Positions 35,526 through 44,301 of a stretch of DNA of 64,000 nucleotides are shown piece by piece. The notes beneath the pieces are model-generated. The model was not told where the DNA came from and ran no database searches. It worked only from the letters and a program-made list of their open reading frames with translations. The stretch covers positions 1 to 64,000 of the forward strand of contig JANQPX010000035.1 in the NCBI GenBank assembly GCA_028285265.1. Reading direction: 5' to 3'. Made by a program: the position numbers and the translations under genes. Within the stretch, counting starts at the first letter, position 1. Each line of letters opens with the position of its first letter. The stretch is from Geminicoccaceae bacterium (lineage in GTDB: Bacteria; Pseudomonadota; Alphaproteobacteria; Geminicoccales; Geminicoccaceae).

Positions 35526-35563
35526 GGTCGTCAACGATCTGCATGGAATAGAATGGGGAGACC

Positions 35564-36085
35564 ATGATGTCCGATCGTCACTACAACGCTCTGTTTTTGT
35601 GCACCGGCAATTCTGCGCGCAGCATTCTTGCCGAGAGCATCCTCAACCGCATCGGTGTTGGTAAGTTTCGAGCCTATAGCGCCGGCAGCCAACCCAAAGG
35701 GGCCGTCCATCCGATGGCGCTCGATCTGCTCAGGCGGTTCAGCTATGCAACCGATGGCCTCCGAAGCAAGAACTGGAACGAGTTCGCCGCAGCAGGCGCA
35801 CCGGACCTCGACTTCGTCTTTACGGTTTGTGACAACGCCGCTGGCGAAGTCTGCCCGGTTTGGCCTGGTCAGCCGATGACGGCGCATTGGGGCATCGAAG
35901 ATCCCGCCGCGGTGACATCCTCATCAGAAAGACAGGAACAGGCCTTCAAGGCCGCCTATTTCCAGCTTGAGCGACGTCTCCAAATCTTCATCAACCTTCC
36001 GATCGCATCACTCGATAAACTCACGCTCCAGAGCCGTTTGGACTCGATCGGTAAGACCAACGACACCCAAGGATCCGCGGCATGA
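35564..36085 (+). CDS. arsC: Arsenate reductase, low-molecular-weight phosphatase fold
   Basis: A 173-residue enzyme that reduces arsenate to arsenite. The phosphatase-like P-loop FLCTGNSARS carries catalytic Cys13, and the two resolving cysteines lie in VCDNAAGEVCP (Cys89, Cys96) as in thioredoxin-coupled ArsC; the Asp-containing DPAA follows. A GGGGAG site precedes two possible ATGs (35564, 35567). Its end overlaps aqpS by four bases (ATGA), so both are coupled. Confidence 0.9.
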   Translation: MMSDRHYNALFLCTGNSARSILAESILNRIGVGKFRAYSAGSQPKGAVHPMALDLLRRFSYATDGLRSKNWNEFAAAGAPDLDFVFTVCDNAAGEVCPVWPGQPMTAHWGIEDPAAVTSSSERQEQAFKAAYFQLERRLQIFINLPIASLDKLTLQSRLDSIGKTNDTQGSAA

Positions 36086-36789
36086 ATGAGCACCCCTTCG
36101 ATCTCGGCCGCCGTCTAGCAGCTGAAGGCATCGGAACAGCCTTCCTGCTAGCAACCGTGGTTGGTTCTGGGATCATGGGCGAGACGCTCGCCGGCGGCAA
36201 TGTCGCCATTGCCTTGCTCGGTAACACAATTCCGACAGGCGCCATCCTGGTGGTTCTGATTTTGATGCTTGGGCCAATCTCTGGTGCCCACTTCAATCCA
36301 GCAGTCACCCTTAGCTTTCTGGTGCAAGGCAAAATCAGCACGGGCGATGCGATCGTCTATGTGGCCGTGCAAATCGTTGCCGCTATTTTGGGGGCTTGGT
36401 CGGCCCATCTGATGTTTGAAGAGCCGGTGCTTATGGTTTCTGAAAAAGTCAGAACCGGCGGGGGCCAGTGGGTCGCAGAGATCATCGCCACATTCGGCTT
36501 GGTCGCGACAATTTTGGCCTGCGTTCGACATCGGGCTGAGGCCGTTCCCTACGCAGTCGGTCTCTACATCACAGCAGCCTATTGGTTTACGGCCTCCACG
36601 TCGTTCGCGAATCCGGCGGTTACGATCGCACGGACGCTGAGCAATACGTTCAGCGGCATTCGCCCCGCAGACGCGCCGCTTTTCATCGTCTGCCAAATCG
36701 TGGGCGCGCTGCTCGCGACGTTCGTCTTCGTTTGGTTGCTTGACCTTCACCGCAACAAAGCAGCCGCGATCGAAGTTGCCGCAGACTAA
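36082..36789 (+). CDS. aqpS: Aquaglyceroporin of the arsenic operon (AqpS type)
   Basis: A 235-residue MIP-family channel with six transmembrane helices. Both pore signatures are complete: HFNPAVT (NPA at 72-74) and FANPAVTIART (NPA at 177-179), with the selectivity arginine Arg184. In Sinorhizobium meliloti, AqpS replaces an arsenite pump: arsenite made by ArsC leaves the cell down its gradient through the channel. No arsB, acr3 or arsA gene is present here, so the same logic probably applies. A hairpin follows about 80 bases later. Confidence 0.88.
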   Translation: MNEHPFDLGRRLAAEGIGTAFLLATVVGSGIMGETLAGGNVAIALLGNTIPTGAILVVLILMLGPISGAHFNPAVTLSFLVQGKISTGDAIVYVAVQIVAAILGAWSAHLMFEEPVLMVSEKVRTGGGQWVAEIIATFGLVATILACVRHRAEAVPYAVGLYITAAYWFTASTSFANPAVTIARTLSNTFSGIRPADAPLFIVCQIVGALLATFVFVWLLDLHRNKAAAIEVAAD

Positions 36790-37140
36790 TGGCGACGTTT
36801 TGATACCATCGGCGAGCGGGCCGGCATCAACCCGCGCATACTCGGGAGCGAGGGCGGTGACCCAAGGGGGGCAGACGACCAGCTTCCGAGGGTCGTCTGT
36901 CGTGCCGGAACATCGAGATCAAGATCAGTCCCAGCGCATGATGCGAGTAATCCGATGCTCCATCGACGATCGACCTCGCGCGTTGATGGCCCACCTAAAT
37001 GCCCTCAAATCCCACACCTAGCGCGCCTTCATAACATGAGAACGGCGCGCAATCGCTTGCCAGACAACGCCCTTGCTTTGACAAAGTCCATGTGATCGGG
37101 TGAAGTGAGATGAATAACCAGATAATCATGGGGAAGGCTT
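36790..37140. other. Intergenic region after the arsenic operon
   Basis: No convincing gene. It holds a 9 bp perfect hairpin (arms 36872-36880 and 36891-36899, ten-base loop), which may end the arsenic transcript although no T-run follows, and the untranslated leader of the TRAP gene with GGGGAAGG at its end. Confidence 0.4.
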
Positions 37141-38172
37141 ATGCGACGATTGCTACTGGCGACAGCTGTTGCTGCTCTGGCTTTTACAAGTTACGGGGTC
37201 AGCGACTCGTTAGCGAAGACCCTAAAGCTGCAAGCGAGTTCGCGAGCAGGAGACTGGGCGCACCGTTTCATGACCGACGAGTGGGGTCCGAAACTCGGTG
37301 AGATGACCGACGGATCTCTTGAGGTCGAGGTTCTGGCGACCCGCGCCGTGGTTCCGCATCGCGAAACCATCGATGCCGTTGCTAATGGCATCCTCGATGG
37401 CGACCTGAACGCTGTGTCGTACTTTTCCGGCCGTGACCCAGCTTTTGCGATCATCGGCGATTTAATCGCGGGCTATGATACCGTCGATCAAGTTCGCACC
37501 TTTTGCATGCATGGCGGCGGCAAAGAGATCCTGCAAAAACTCTATGACAAATATGCCAACGGCAACATTCACGTCATCGGCTGTGGCCCCTACGCCAAAG
37601 AAGCTCTCGTCTCCAAGGTACCGATCAACAGCGTGGACGATTTGAAAGGCGTCAAAATCCGCTCACCTGAGGGCTTGGCTGCCGAGGTGTTCAAACGTGC
37701 CGGTGCGTCCCCCGTTTCCCTCCCTTTCTCCGAGGTCTACACGGCATTGGAAAAGGGAGTCGTCGACGCTGCTGATGCATCTGCCTATGTCAACAATGAC
37801 GCGTCAGGCATGCATAAAGTTGCAAAAAATCCGGTCTATCCTGGGATCCACTCGATGGCGGTTCTGCAGTTCGTCGTGAACAAGGACGTCTGGGACGGTT
37901 TGGCCCCTGCCGAACAAAAGGCTCTCGAGGTCTGGTATTCGGCAGCCTACGACGCCATGCGGCGCGAAGCTGACCTCCAGGATCGGGACCTCGTGGCGCG
38001 CGACAAGGCTAATCCGGACATGCAGGTGATCGACTGGCCTACGGAAGAACGCAAAAAGTTCCGTGAGCTCGCCGTTGCCGCTTGGGAGGATTTTGGCGCG
38101 CAATCCGAACTCGCCCAGGAAGCGCTCGATGCGCATCTCGCCTATATGAAGCGTATCGGATTGTTGGATTGA
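37141..38172 (+). CDS. TRAP transporter substrate-binding protein
   Basis: A 343-residue DctP-family periplasmic receptor for a carboxylate-type solute. A signal peptide covers about residues 1-25. The conserved core LKGVKIRSPEGLAAEVFKRAGASP with the substrate-carboxylate-binding Arg, and the later PLPFSEVYTALEKGVVDAAD type motif, are clear. GGGGAAGG precedes the ATG. The fused permease gene follows after 69 bases that contain a strong hairpin. Ligand unknown; this shape is shared by 2-oxo acid and sugar-acid receptors. Confidence 0.92.
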   Translation: MRRLLLATAVAALAFTSYGVSDSLAKTLKLQASSRAGDWAHRFMTDEWGPKLGEMTDGSLEVEVLATRAVVPHRETIDAVANGILDGDLNAVSYFSGRDPAFAIIGDLIAGYDTVDQVRTFCMHGGGKEILQKLYDKYANGNIHVIGCGPYAKEALVSKVPINSVDDLKGVKIRSPEGLAAEVFKRAGASPVSLPFSEVYTALEKGVVDAADASAYVNNDASGMHKVAKNPVYPGIHSMAVLQFVVNKDVWDGLAPAEQKALEVWYSAAYDAMRREADLQDRDLVARDKANPDMQVIDWPTEERKKFRELAVAAWEDFGAQSELAQEALDAHLAYMKRIGLLD

Positions 38173-38182
38173 GGAACCCGGA

Positions 38183-38209
38183 GATGAAGGGGGACATTCC
38201 CCCTTCATC
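38183..38209 (+). terminator. Perfect 12 bp hairpin inside the TRAP operon
   Basis: Arms 38183-38194 (GATGAAGGGGGA) and 38198-38209 pair without mismatch around a three-base loop, followed by CTCCTTTTC. It lies in the gap between the substrate-binding protein and the permease. It probably acts as a leaky terminator or 3-prime RNA stabiliser that makes receptor more abundant than permease. Confidence 0.7.
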
Positions 38210-38241
38210 CTCCTTTTCATCCCCTTTATTCCTGTTTCCCC

Positions 38242-40272
38242 ATGAGTAACGTCTTGCCTCGAGATGACAGCGGTGGCTTGGTCGGCACGCTGATGTCGTC
38301 GATCGACCGTTTCAGTCGTTTCCTCGGACTTTCTGTCGCTCAATTCTATATCTTTTGTGCCTTTGTGACGCTCTGGGAAGTGGTGGCACGCTACGCCTTC
38401 GATGCGCCGACGAGCTGGGCCTTTGAAGTCGTTATGGTGCTCTGCGCCACGGGCTGGATGCTGTCTGTTGGCTACGTAACCTCACATAGGCGCCATATCG
38501 GCATCACCGTCTTCTACCTTATGGCGGGCCAGGACACCCGCTGGTGGCTCGACCTGTTCGGCATGGTCGTCGGCGTTTTCGCGCTCTACATGTTGGCGAC
38601 CGACACGTTGGTCCGTGCCCTTGAGAGCATCGATATCGTCGAACGGTATGGGAGCGCGTTTAACTCGCCGCAGCCCATGATGCTAAAGACCGCGTTGATC
38701 GCCGGCGCTGTCCTCTATCTCGCGCAGCTCCTGACCAATCTCCACCGCCACTTCCGATCAGACGTTCTCCAGACTCTTGTTCTGATTGTTGGCGGCCTCA
38801 TGTTTCTCCGCCTCGCCGTCATTTTCATCGCTCACTATGCCGACGGCGGCGCTGAAACAGTTAATCAGGCACTCTCGGGGTTAGGTGAGGCTCTCGATCC
38901 GCGTCAGATCATTAATCTTCGCGACTACGACATTGGCACGGTCAGCATCGGCATCGTGATCGCCCTGATCATGCTGATGGCTACCGGCATGCCGCTCGGT
39001 GTGGTCACACTCCTCATCTCGATTGTCTGCGCGCTGCTCTTCTTCGGGCCAAAAGGCCTCTATCTGGTTTCGACCAACGCGTTCGGTCTCCTCGAAAGCT
39101 ATCCTCTCGTCGCCGTGCCACTGTTCGTGCTGATGGCATCGATTCTGGAAAAAGCCGGTATCGCGGAAGACCTGTTCGACGCCATGTCGATCTTCGCTGG
39201 CAACCTACGAGGCGGCGTGGCGGTCCAGACCGTTGTTGTCGCCGTCGTGATGGCAGCCATGTCGGGCATCATGGGCGGCGAAATCGTCATGCTTGGCTTG
39301 GTCGCTCTGCCACAGATGCTGCGGCTCGGCTACGACAAACATCTCTCCATCGGAACGATCTGCGCCTCGGGATCCCTGGCGACCCTGATACCCCCCAGCA
39401 TCGTCATGATCGTTTATGGCCTCTCCGCACAAGTCGGTATCGGCGATCTGTTCATGGCGGGAGTCATCCCAGGCCTCCTGCTCGCCAGCTTCTACGTGAT
39501 CTATATTCTGATCCGTTGCTATCTCGATCCGTCGCTTGCCCCCACCGCCGAAGAAGTGGCCGCACGCACCGGCGGAGACACGTCGCTCTCAACAAACCGG
39601 CTTGTCGCCGTGCTCCTTTCGGTGCTGCTCATCGCTTGTGTGATGGGCTCGATCTATGCCGGTATTGCCTCGGTGACCGAAGCCGCAGGTGTCGGTGTCT
39701 TCGGCGCCATCTTCATCGCAGCGGTCCGATTCAGGTTCAACTGGACACTTATCCAAAGCGCGCTGACCCAGACCATGTCGACCGTCGGCACCATCATCTG
39801 GCTGATCGTAGGCGCCGTCAGTTTCGTCGGCATTTACAACCTGATTGGTGGCGGAGACTTCATGCGTTCACTGTTCTCGGGGCTCGACCTACCGCCACGC
39901 GGCGTCATCTTCATGATGATGCTGATTTTGGTGGTTCTCGGGACCTTTATGGAGTGGATTGCGATCGTCTTCATTACCGTCCCGATCTTTGCACCCGTGG
40001 TCGTGGATATGGCACCTGAGTTGGGTCTCGAACCCGCCTGGGCGGCCGTCTGGTTTGGTGTTCTATTCGTCATGAACATCCAGATCTATTTTCTATCACC
40101 TCCCTTCGGCCCAGCCTGTTTCTGGCTGAAGTCCGTCGCCCCGCCTGAGATCACGCTGCAGCAGATCTTCGTATCGGTCATCCCGTTTATCGGCCTGCAA
40201 ATCATTGGCCTCCTGCTCGTGATGTTCTTCCCCGAAATTGCCCTTTGGCTTCCAAAGCTGTTGTCGGGATGA
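38242..40272 (+). CDS. Fused TRAP transporter permease (DctQ-DctM)
   Basis: A 676-residue fusion of the small four-helix subunit (about residues 20-185) and the large twelve-helix subunit (about 225-676). The small part ends after a second pair of helices and is joined by a linker containing helix residues near 190-205. The large part shows the family signatures MATGMPLGVVTLL, VAVPLFVLMASILEKAGIAEDLFDAM and, late, GSLATLIPPSIVMIVYGL. Works as a sodium- or proton-coupled importer with the preceding receptor. The fusion is a common alternative to separate dctQ and dctM. Start ATG 38242 has no strong Shine-Dalgarno. Confidence 0.93.
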   Translation: MSNVLPRDDSGGLVGTLMSSIDRFSRFLGLSVAQFYIFCAFVTLWEVVARYAFDAPTSWAFEVVMVLCATGWMLSVGYVTSHRRHIGITVFYLMAGQDTRWWLDLFGMVVGVFALYMLATDTLVRALESIDIVERYGSAFNSPQPMMLKTALIAGAVLYLAQLLTNLHRHFRSDVLQTLVLIVGGLMFLRLAVIFIAHYADGGAETVNQALSGLGEALDPRQIINLRDYDIGTVSIGIVIALIMLMATGMPLGVVTLLISIVCALLFFGPKGLYLVSTNAFGLLESYPLVAVPLFVLMASILEKAGIAEDLFDAMSIFAGNLRGGVAVQTVVVAVVMAAMSGIMGGEIVMLGLVALPQMLRLGYDKHLSIGTICASGSLATLIPPSIVMIVYGLSAQVGIGDLFMAGVIPGLLLASFYVIYILIRCYLDPSLAPTAEEVAARTGGDTSLSTNRLVAVLLSVLLIACVMGSIYAGIASVTEAAGVGVFGAIFIAAVRFRFNWTLIQSALTQTMSTVGTIIWLIVGAVSFVGIYNLIGGGDFMRSLFSGLDLPPRGVIFMMMLILVVLGTFMEWIAIVFITVPIFAPVVVDMAPELGLEPAWAAVWFGVLFVMNIQIYFLSPPFGPACFWLKSVAPPEITLQQIFVSVIPFIGLQIIGLLLVMFFPEIALWLPKLLSG

Positions 40273-40384
40273 GGCCGGCCATGATGGAGACAAGATGATA
40301 GCAGCCGGCAGAACATCGCCGCTGACGTGGCAGCCAACAGCCTCATCAGACCTCGGGTCTGGTGATCACAAGGGTCGCTAGACC
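40273..40384. other. Gap between TRAP permease and small membrane ORF
   Basis: No gene or clear terminator. Part of the same plus-strand region; no promoter identified. Confidence 0.3.
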
Positions 40385-40504
40385 ATGGACGAGCCACGCA
40401 TCGACGACAGCAAAGCCTACGGTCCCTGGCCAGCACTCATCGGCGCGATCCTCGCCGCCCTCATCACATGGCTCATGTTCCACCTCGCCACCGGCTTTCT
40501 CTGA
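40385..40504 (+). CDS. Candidate 39-residue single-span membrane protein
   Basis: A short frame (ATG 40385, TGA 40502-40504) encodes 39 residues with a hydrophilic head containing a DD pair and one strongly hydrophobic helix (about residues 15-37), like other tiny membrane proteins that sit beside transporters. It lies 112 bases after the TRAP permease on the same strand. Only a weak AAGGG precedes the start. It could equally be chance coding in the intergenic region. Confidence 0.4.
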   Translation: MDEPRIDDSKAYGPWPALIGAILAALITWLMFHLATGFL

Positions 40505-40686
40505 CCCAACCTTCGATTGACGAGCCGTGCTCGGCTTGACGCCATGATCGAGACGAAAGCCAACGGGTAAAACAATTGTTCCCACTGAAGACCCGATCGT
40601 GCTTGATAACAACGTCCCGCTTTTCGCCATCCAAGCATGCTGATCTCACACGACACATTCTTGGACACCGAGCAACAATCATCTGA
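40505..40686. other. Intergenic region upstream of the MFS gene
   Basis: No gene or RNA motif seen. Probable promoter region for the following carrier. Confidence 0.3.
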
Positions 40687-41883
40687 ATGATGTCGGCCCC
40701 TATCATCAAGAGACGCTCAATCGGAGTCTTGCTGATTGCCGAAATGGCTGCGATGAGCCTTTGGTTCATTTCGTCAGCAATCCTGCCGGACATGTTGCGT
40801 GAAGTGACCATTTCACCCGCTCGCCAGGCCGCCCTTTCCAGTGGCGTGCAGGCCGGTTTTGTGATGGGCGCCCTCTTCTCGGCCATTTTCGGCCTTGCCG
40901 ATCGCTTCGACCCGCGCCGCGTGTTTGCCTTGGCCGCCCTCACCGCGGCTATCGTCAACATGACCCTTTTGGTAACCAGTCCTGACAGCATGCTTGCCAT
41001 TGGAGCACGCGTCTTGACCGGCGCGTTGCTGGCCGGGGTTTATCCCGTTGGCATGAAGATCGTCGTCGGCTGGGGCCATCAAGACCGGGGCTTTCTCGTG
41101 GGGCTTTTGGTCGGGGCCCTCACACTCGGCTCGGCCCTTCCTCATTTGATCACCTTTGCGGGTGGCGCAAACTGGCGCCTTGCGATCGTCGTCACCTCGG
41201 CTGCGTCCGCCATCGCTGGCATCCTCGTCTTATCCATCTCCTTGGGTCCGCATCATGGCAAAGCGACCAAGTTCGACCCAAGAGTGATCATCGCGGCCTG
41301 GACGAACAGACGGGTTCGCCTCGCCTATGCCGGTTATCTCGGCCACATGTGGGAGCTCTACGCCATGTGGGCCTGGATTGGTGCAGCGACAGCCGTCTCA
41401 TACGGCTATTCGCTCCCCGAATCAGCAGCGCTTTCCCTGGCCAAGCTCACAGCGTTTGCCGCCATAGGTATCGGCGCGCTCACCTCGATCTTGGCAGGCT
41501 TCGTCGCCGACCGTGTCGGCAAAGCTGAGGTCGCCATCGTGGCGTTGACCCTGAGCGCGCTCGCTGCCCTCCTCGCCGCCTTGACCTTCGGCGGGCCGAT
41601 CTGGATAACCTTTGTTATCGTGCTCATTTGGGGCATGGCGGTGGTCCCTGACTCGGCCCAGTTTTCAGCGCTCGTCGCTGACGCTTCGCCCGCCGAGCAA
41701 GCGGGCAGCCTGATGACCCTTCAAACCGCGTTGGGGTTTGCCTTAACCTTCGCCACCGTTCAAATCACGCCGACATTGGTCGCCTGGTTCGGCTGGCCCA
41801 CGGTCCTCGCAAGCCTCGCACTCGGCCCCGTCTTCGGGGTGGTCGCGATGCATCGTCTGCGCACCTTGGATCGTGACATTTGA
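40687..41883 (+). CDS. Major facilitator superfamily transporter
   Basis: A 398-residue carrier with twelve predicted transmembrane helices. The first helix pair and the loop LADRFDPRRVF hold a relative of the MFS motif A; a second such loop (FVADRVGKAEV) opens the C-terminal half. No specificity motif. ATGs at 40687 and 40690 are both possible. A related gene context (TRAP upstream, Sel1 downstream) gives no substrate clue; export of a drug-like or organic compound is only a default guess. Confidence 0.85.
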   Translation: MMSAPIIKRRSIGVLLIAEMAAMSLWFISSAILPDMLREVTISPARQAALSSGVQAGFVMGALFSAIFGLADRFDPRRVFALAALTAAIVNMTLLVTSPDSMLAIGARVLTGALLAGVYPVGMKIVVGWGHQDRGFLVGLLVGALTLGSALPHLITFAGGANWRLAIVVTSAASAIAGILVLSISLGPHHGKATKFDPRVIIAAWTNRRVRLAYAGYLGHMWELYAMWAWIGAATAVSYGYSLPESAALSLAKLTAFAAIGIGALTSILAGFVADRVGKAEVAIVALTLSALAALLAALTFGGPIWITFVIVLIWGMAVVPDSAQFSALVADASPAEQAGSLMTLQTALGFALTFATVQITPTLVAWFGWPTVLASLALGPVFGVVAMHRLRTLDRDI

Positions 41884-41934
41884 TCAGACCCTCCTACCTT
41901 CATGGAACGGCTCCAGCATCGATCGGATTGACAG

Positions 41935-42450
41935 ATGGCCTTGGTACGACAGCTGAAGATCTATGCGTGTTGCGTCCTCACGGCGACGGTCTTTTGGCCC
42001 CTCTCGGCCGTCGCCGAAACATTAGGCGACGGCATGGCGGCCTATGACCAAGGTGACTATGTCGAGGCTCTTGCCATCTGGCGCCCGCTTGCTGAGCAAG
42101 ATGATGCGGTGGCGCAGTCACTAATCGCCATGATCTATGAGCTTGGCGAGGGTGTCCCTCGTCAGCCCAAACTGGCGGCTCGATGGTATGAGCGGGCTGC
42201 CAAAGCAGGACATCCACCGTCTCAATTTCAGTTAGGCCGACTCTTTCGTGATGGCGTGGGCGTGAAGAGGGATGTTGTGGAGTCTTTTGTCTGGTTCTCA
42301 CTCGCCGCCGAGTCCATCCCCAAAGACGCTGCCGGTAGCAATGCGGCGACGCGAATCCTCGCCGATCTCACAAACGAACTCAATGCTGAGGACCTGAAGG
42401 CAGCAAGCGATCGCCTCAACAACATTCGCTTAAACTCGCCGCAGCGCTGA
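41935..42450 (+). CDS. Exported Sel1-like repeat protein
   Basis: A 171-residue protein with a signal peptide (cut near AVAE, residue 28) and three to four Sel1-like (SLR) helix pairs from about 30 to 135: GMAAYDQGDYVEALAIWRPLAEQ, AQSLIAMIYELGEGVPRQP and SQFQLGRLFRDGVGVKRDV are recognisable. Sel1 repeats bind partner proteins, often in envelope or signalling complexes. No catalytic domain. It stands alone, 52 bases after the MFS gene. Confidence 0.85.
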   Translation: MALVRQLKIYACCVLTATVFWPLSAVAETLGDGMAAYDQGDYVEALAIWRPLAEQDDAVAQSLIAMIYELGEGVPRQPKLAARWYERAAKAGHPPSQFQLGRLFRDGVGVKRDVVESFVWFSLAAESIPKDAAGSNAATRILADLTNELNAEDLKAASDRLNNIRLNSPQR

Positions 42451-42715
42451 GAACGCGTTGCCCCGGAGGCGCTAGACGACCCACGAGCGGATCAGCCCAT
42501 AACACAAAATTGAACGACCGTGAGATTACATCATTAAGCAGTTCTGAAACCATGAAATTTGGGTCGTGGATCGCCGGCTAACCAACAATGGCTATGGCCT
42601 AGATGTCAAATCTTCAAGTCGAATTGAACGATTTACGATTCACCTTAGAGTTGCTCTCCTGAGCGATGGACTCTAGGTTTCAAAAACGAAAACATCAGAG
42701 GTAAGGGGCTAGATC
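42451..42715. promoter_or_regulatory. Upstream region of the P460 cluster
   Basis: About 265 bases without a gene; AT-richer than its neighbours between 42500 and 42650. TTGAAC at about 42622 with a weak downstream -10 could start transcription of the cluster. A strong GAGGTAAGGGG binding site ends it. Confidence 0.4.
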
Positions 42716-43441
42716 ATGGCAAGACGTAGAAATACCATCTCACGGGTCGCAATGCCGCTCGCGGTCAGTGCCAGTCTGGGATGTGCAGCTTGTGTCAATC
42801 AAGACCAAGGTAGCACGGCCCTGGCGTCGACGGATGGCGAAGAATGTTATGTGCCGCGACTGCAGGAAGCCGCGGCTGCGTCAGGCATCACCGATGCCAA
42901 TCCCTGCGGTCCTTGCGGACCTTGCGGACCCGGCGCTGTCATTGAGCTGGAAATGGACGAAGCCAAGGCTGCCTATGAATGCATTCAGGGCGACTTGGTC
43001 GACGCCTACGCCGTCTCTGGATTGGATGTTGCCACTGCCTATGTGAATTGGGACAACTACACGGCAGCCCCTTATCTTTCCGCGCTTCACGGGTCCCGTT
43101 ATGTGAACAATTTCGGTAATGATGCTGCCGATGCCTATGGTGAATGGGAAGGTGGCGGCGCCATGACTGCAGGCGGCATCCTGGTCAAGGACAGCATGAC
43201 CATCAGCACGACCGGCAAAGTCGGGGTCGGACCGTTGTTCCTCATGGAGAAAATGGAAGCTGGCTGGAATCCAGACAGTGATGACTGGAAGTACTCCATG
43301 GTCACGGCCAATGGTAGCGTGTTCGGTGAAACCAAAGGCACAAATGCCGGTGCCGTTGGCTTTTGTGTCGATTGCCATCTCGCCGCCGAGCGTGATCACA
43401 TGTTCTTCCTTCCCGAAGAACTTCGCGTCAATCCGAACTGA
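42716..43441 (+). CDS. Cytochrome P460 family protein with Cys-Gly-Pro linker
   Basis: A 241-residue exported haem protein of the P460 family, which in nitrifiers oxidises hydroxylamine and which otherwise has unclear roles. The N-terminus is a leader that ends at Cys23/Cys26 and may be lipidated. Residues 63-72 form a Cys-Gly-Pro repeat linker (Cys64, Cys67, Cys70) not needed for haem. The haem motif CVDCH is at 217-221 near the C-terminus, as in P460, and Lys158 in ILVKDS occupies the place I expect for the family's haem-crosslinking lysine. The conserved GPLFLMEK and FFLPEELR segments are intact. It opens a six-gene plus-strand cluster. Confidence 0.85.
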   Translation: MARRRNTISRVAMPLAVSASLGCAACVNQDQGSTALASTDGEECYVPRLQEAAAASGITDANPCGPCGPCGPGAVIELEMDEAKAAYECIQGDLVDAYAVSGLDVATAYVNWDNYTAAPYLSALHGSRYVNNFGNDAADAYGEWEGGGAMTAGGILVKDSMTISTTGKVGVGPLFLMEKMEAGWNPDSDDWKYSMVTANGSVFGETKGTNAGAVGFCVDCHLAAERDHMFFLPEELRVNPN

Positions 43442-43518
43442 TTTTTCCGGTCGACGCATTGGACATAGCTTCGGAGGGGCCGCCGCTGGCCGGTCCCTCC
43501 GCAATCAAGACAGCATGC

Positions 43519-44301
43519 ATGACCTCTTCATCCGCTGATCTGCAAGAAACGAGTGACGGCACGGTCACGCTCCAACAGAAGGACGTCAGCCTCGACGACC
43601 TCTCTGTGGCACGATTGATGTGGATGGAAGAAGCCGGCGCGCTCGCTATCGAATGTGAGGATGCGCTGGCAGAGACGAAGGACAATGTCGTCACGGAGAT
43701 GCTTCGACATCAAGGCGACTTCACCGAATGGAAGCACTATCCAGAAGGCGACGTCTTCGATCAAAAGAGTCACGCGCAATTCTATTATCACGCGCACGCT
43801 GCCGACGAACGCGTCGGTGGCGAGCACGGCCATTTCCACACCTTTCTCCGCGGCGGTGGCATCCCTTCCGATATACAGCCCGCCGCCCTTCCTGATCTCG
43901 TGATGCCGGCTAAGCGCAATGATCTGATTTGCCATGTCATCGGCATTTCGATGAACGTCTATGGTCAAGCGTTTCGCTTGTTCACCACGAATCGTTGGGT
44001 CACCGGAGAAACCTGGTTCAACGCCGCCAATGTTATCCAAATAGCCGACAGCTTTCGCATCGATCACACGCAACCATCCTGGCCGACCAACCGTTGGATC
44101 AGCGCCATGGTCACCGCCTTCCGTCCGCAGATCGATGCTCTCATCCTCGCGCGAGACGAGGCCATGGCCGCATGGGCAAAGCGCCATCCCGAGGAGAATA
44201 TCTACGACGATCACGCATTGAACGTGACCTCTGAGATGTGGATCTCATTGGACGAACAGTTGGACGCAATCGAAGCGATACGGGCAGCAAAACAATCATG
44301 A
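43519..44301 (+). CDS. Histidine-rich protein of unknown family, P460 cluster
   Basis: A 260-residue, probably cytoplasmic protein with no signal peptide. Its core has a striking histidine set: His85, His91, His93, His103, His105 and His107 in SHAQFYYHAH and EHGHFHTFLR, spaced like a metal site. A WFNAAN and a TQPSWPTNRWISAM segment follow. I do not know its family; it could be a metal-binding chaperone or enzyme. The ATG at 43519 is chosen over the upstream TTG at 43459 because the extra residues are low complexity. Its stop overlaps the next start by four bases (ATGA), so it is coupled to the following gene. Confidence 0.65.
   Translation: MTSSSADLQETSDGTVTLQQKDVSLDDLSVARLMWMEEAGALAIECEDALAETKDNVVTEMLRHQGDFTEWKHYPEGDVFDQKSHAQFYYHAHAADERVGGEHGHFHTFLRGGGIPSDIQPAALPDLVMPAKRNDLICHVIGISMNVYGQAFRLFTTNRWVTGETWFNAANVIQIADSFRIDHTQPSWPTNRWISAMVTAFRPQIDALILARDEAMAAWAKRHPEENIYDDHALNVTSEMWISLDEQLDAIEAIRAAKQS

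Noticed and set aside
36740..37021. 93-codon frame after aqpS
   Set aside because: Overlaps the aqpS end in another frame and runs through a hairpin; not credible.
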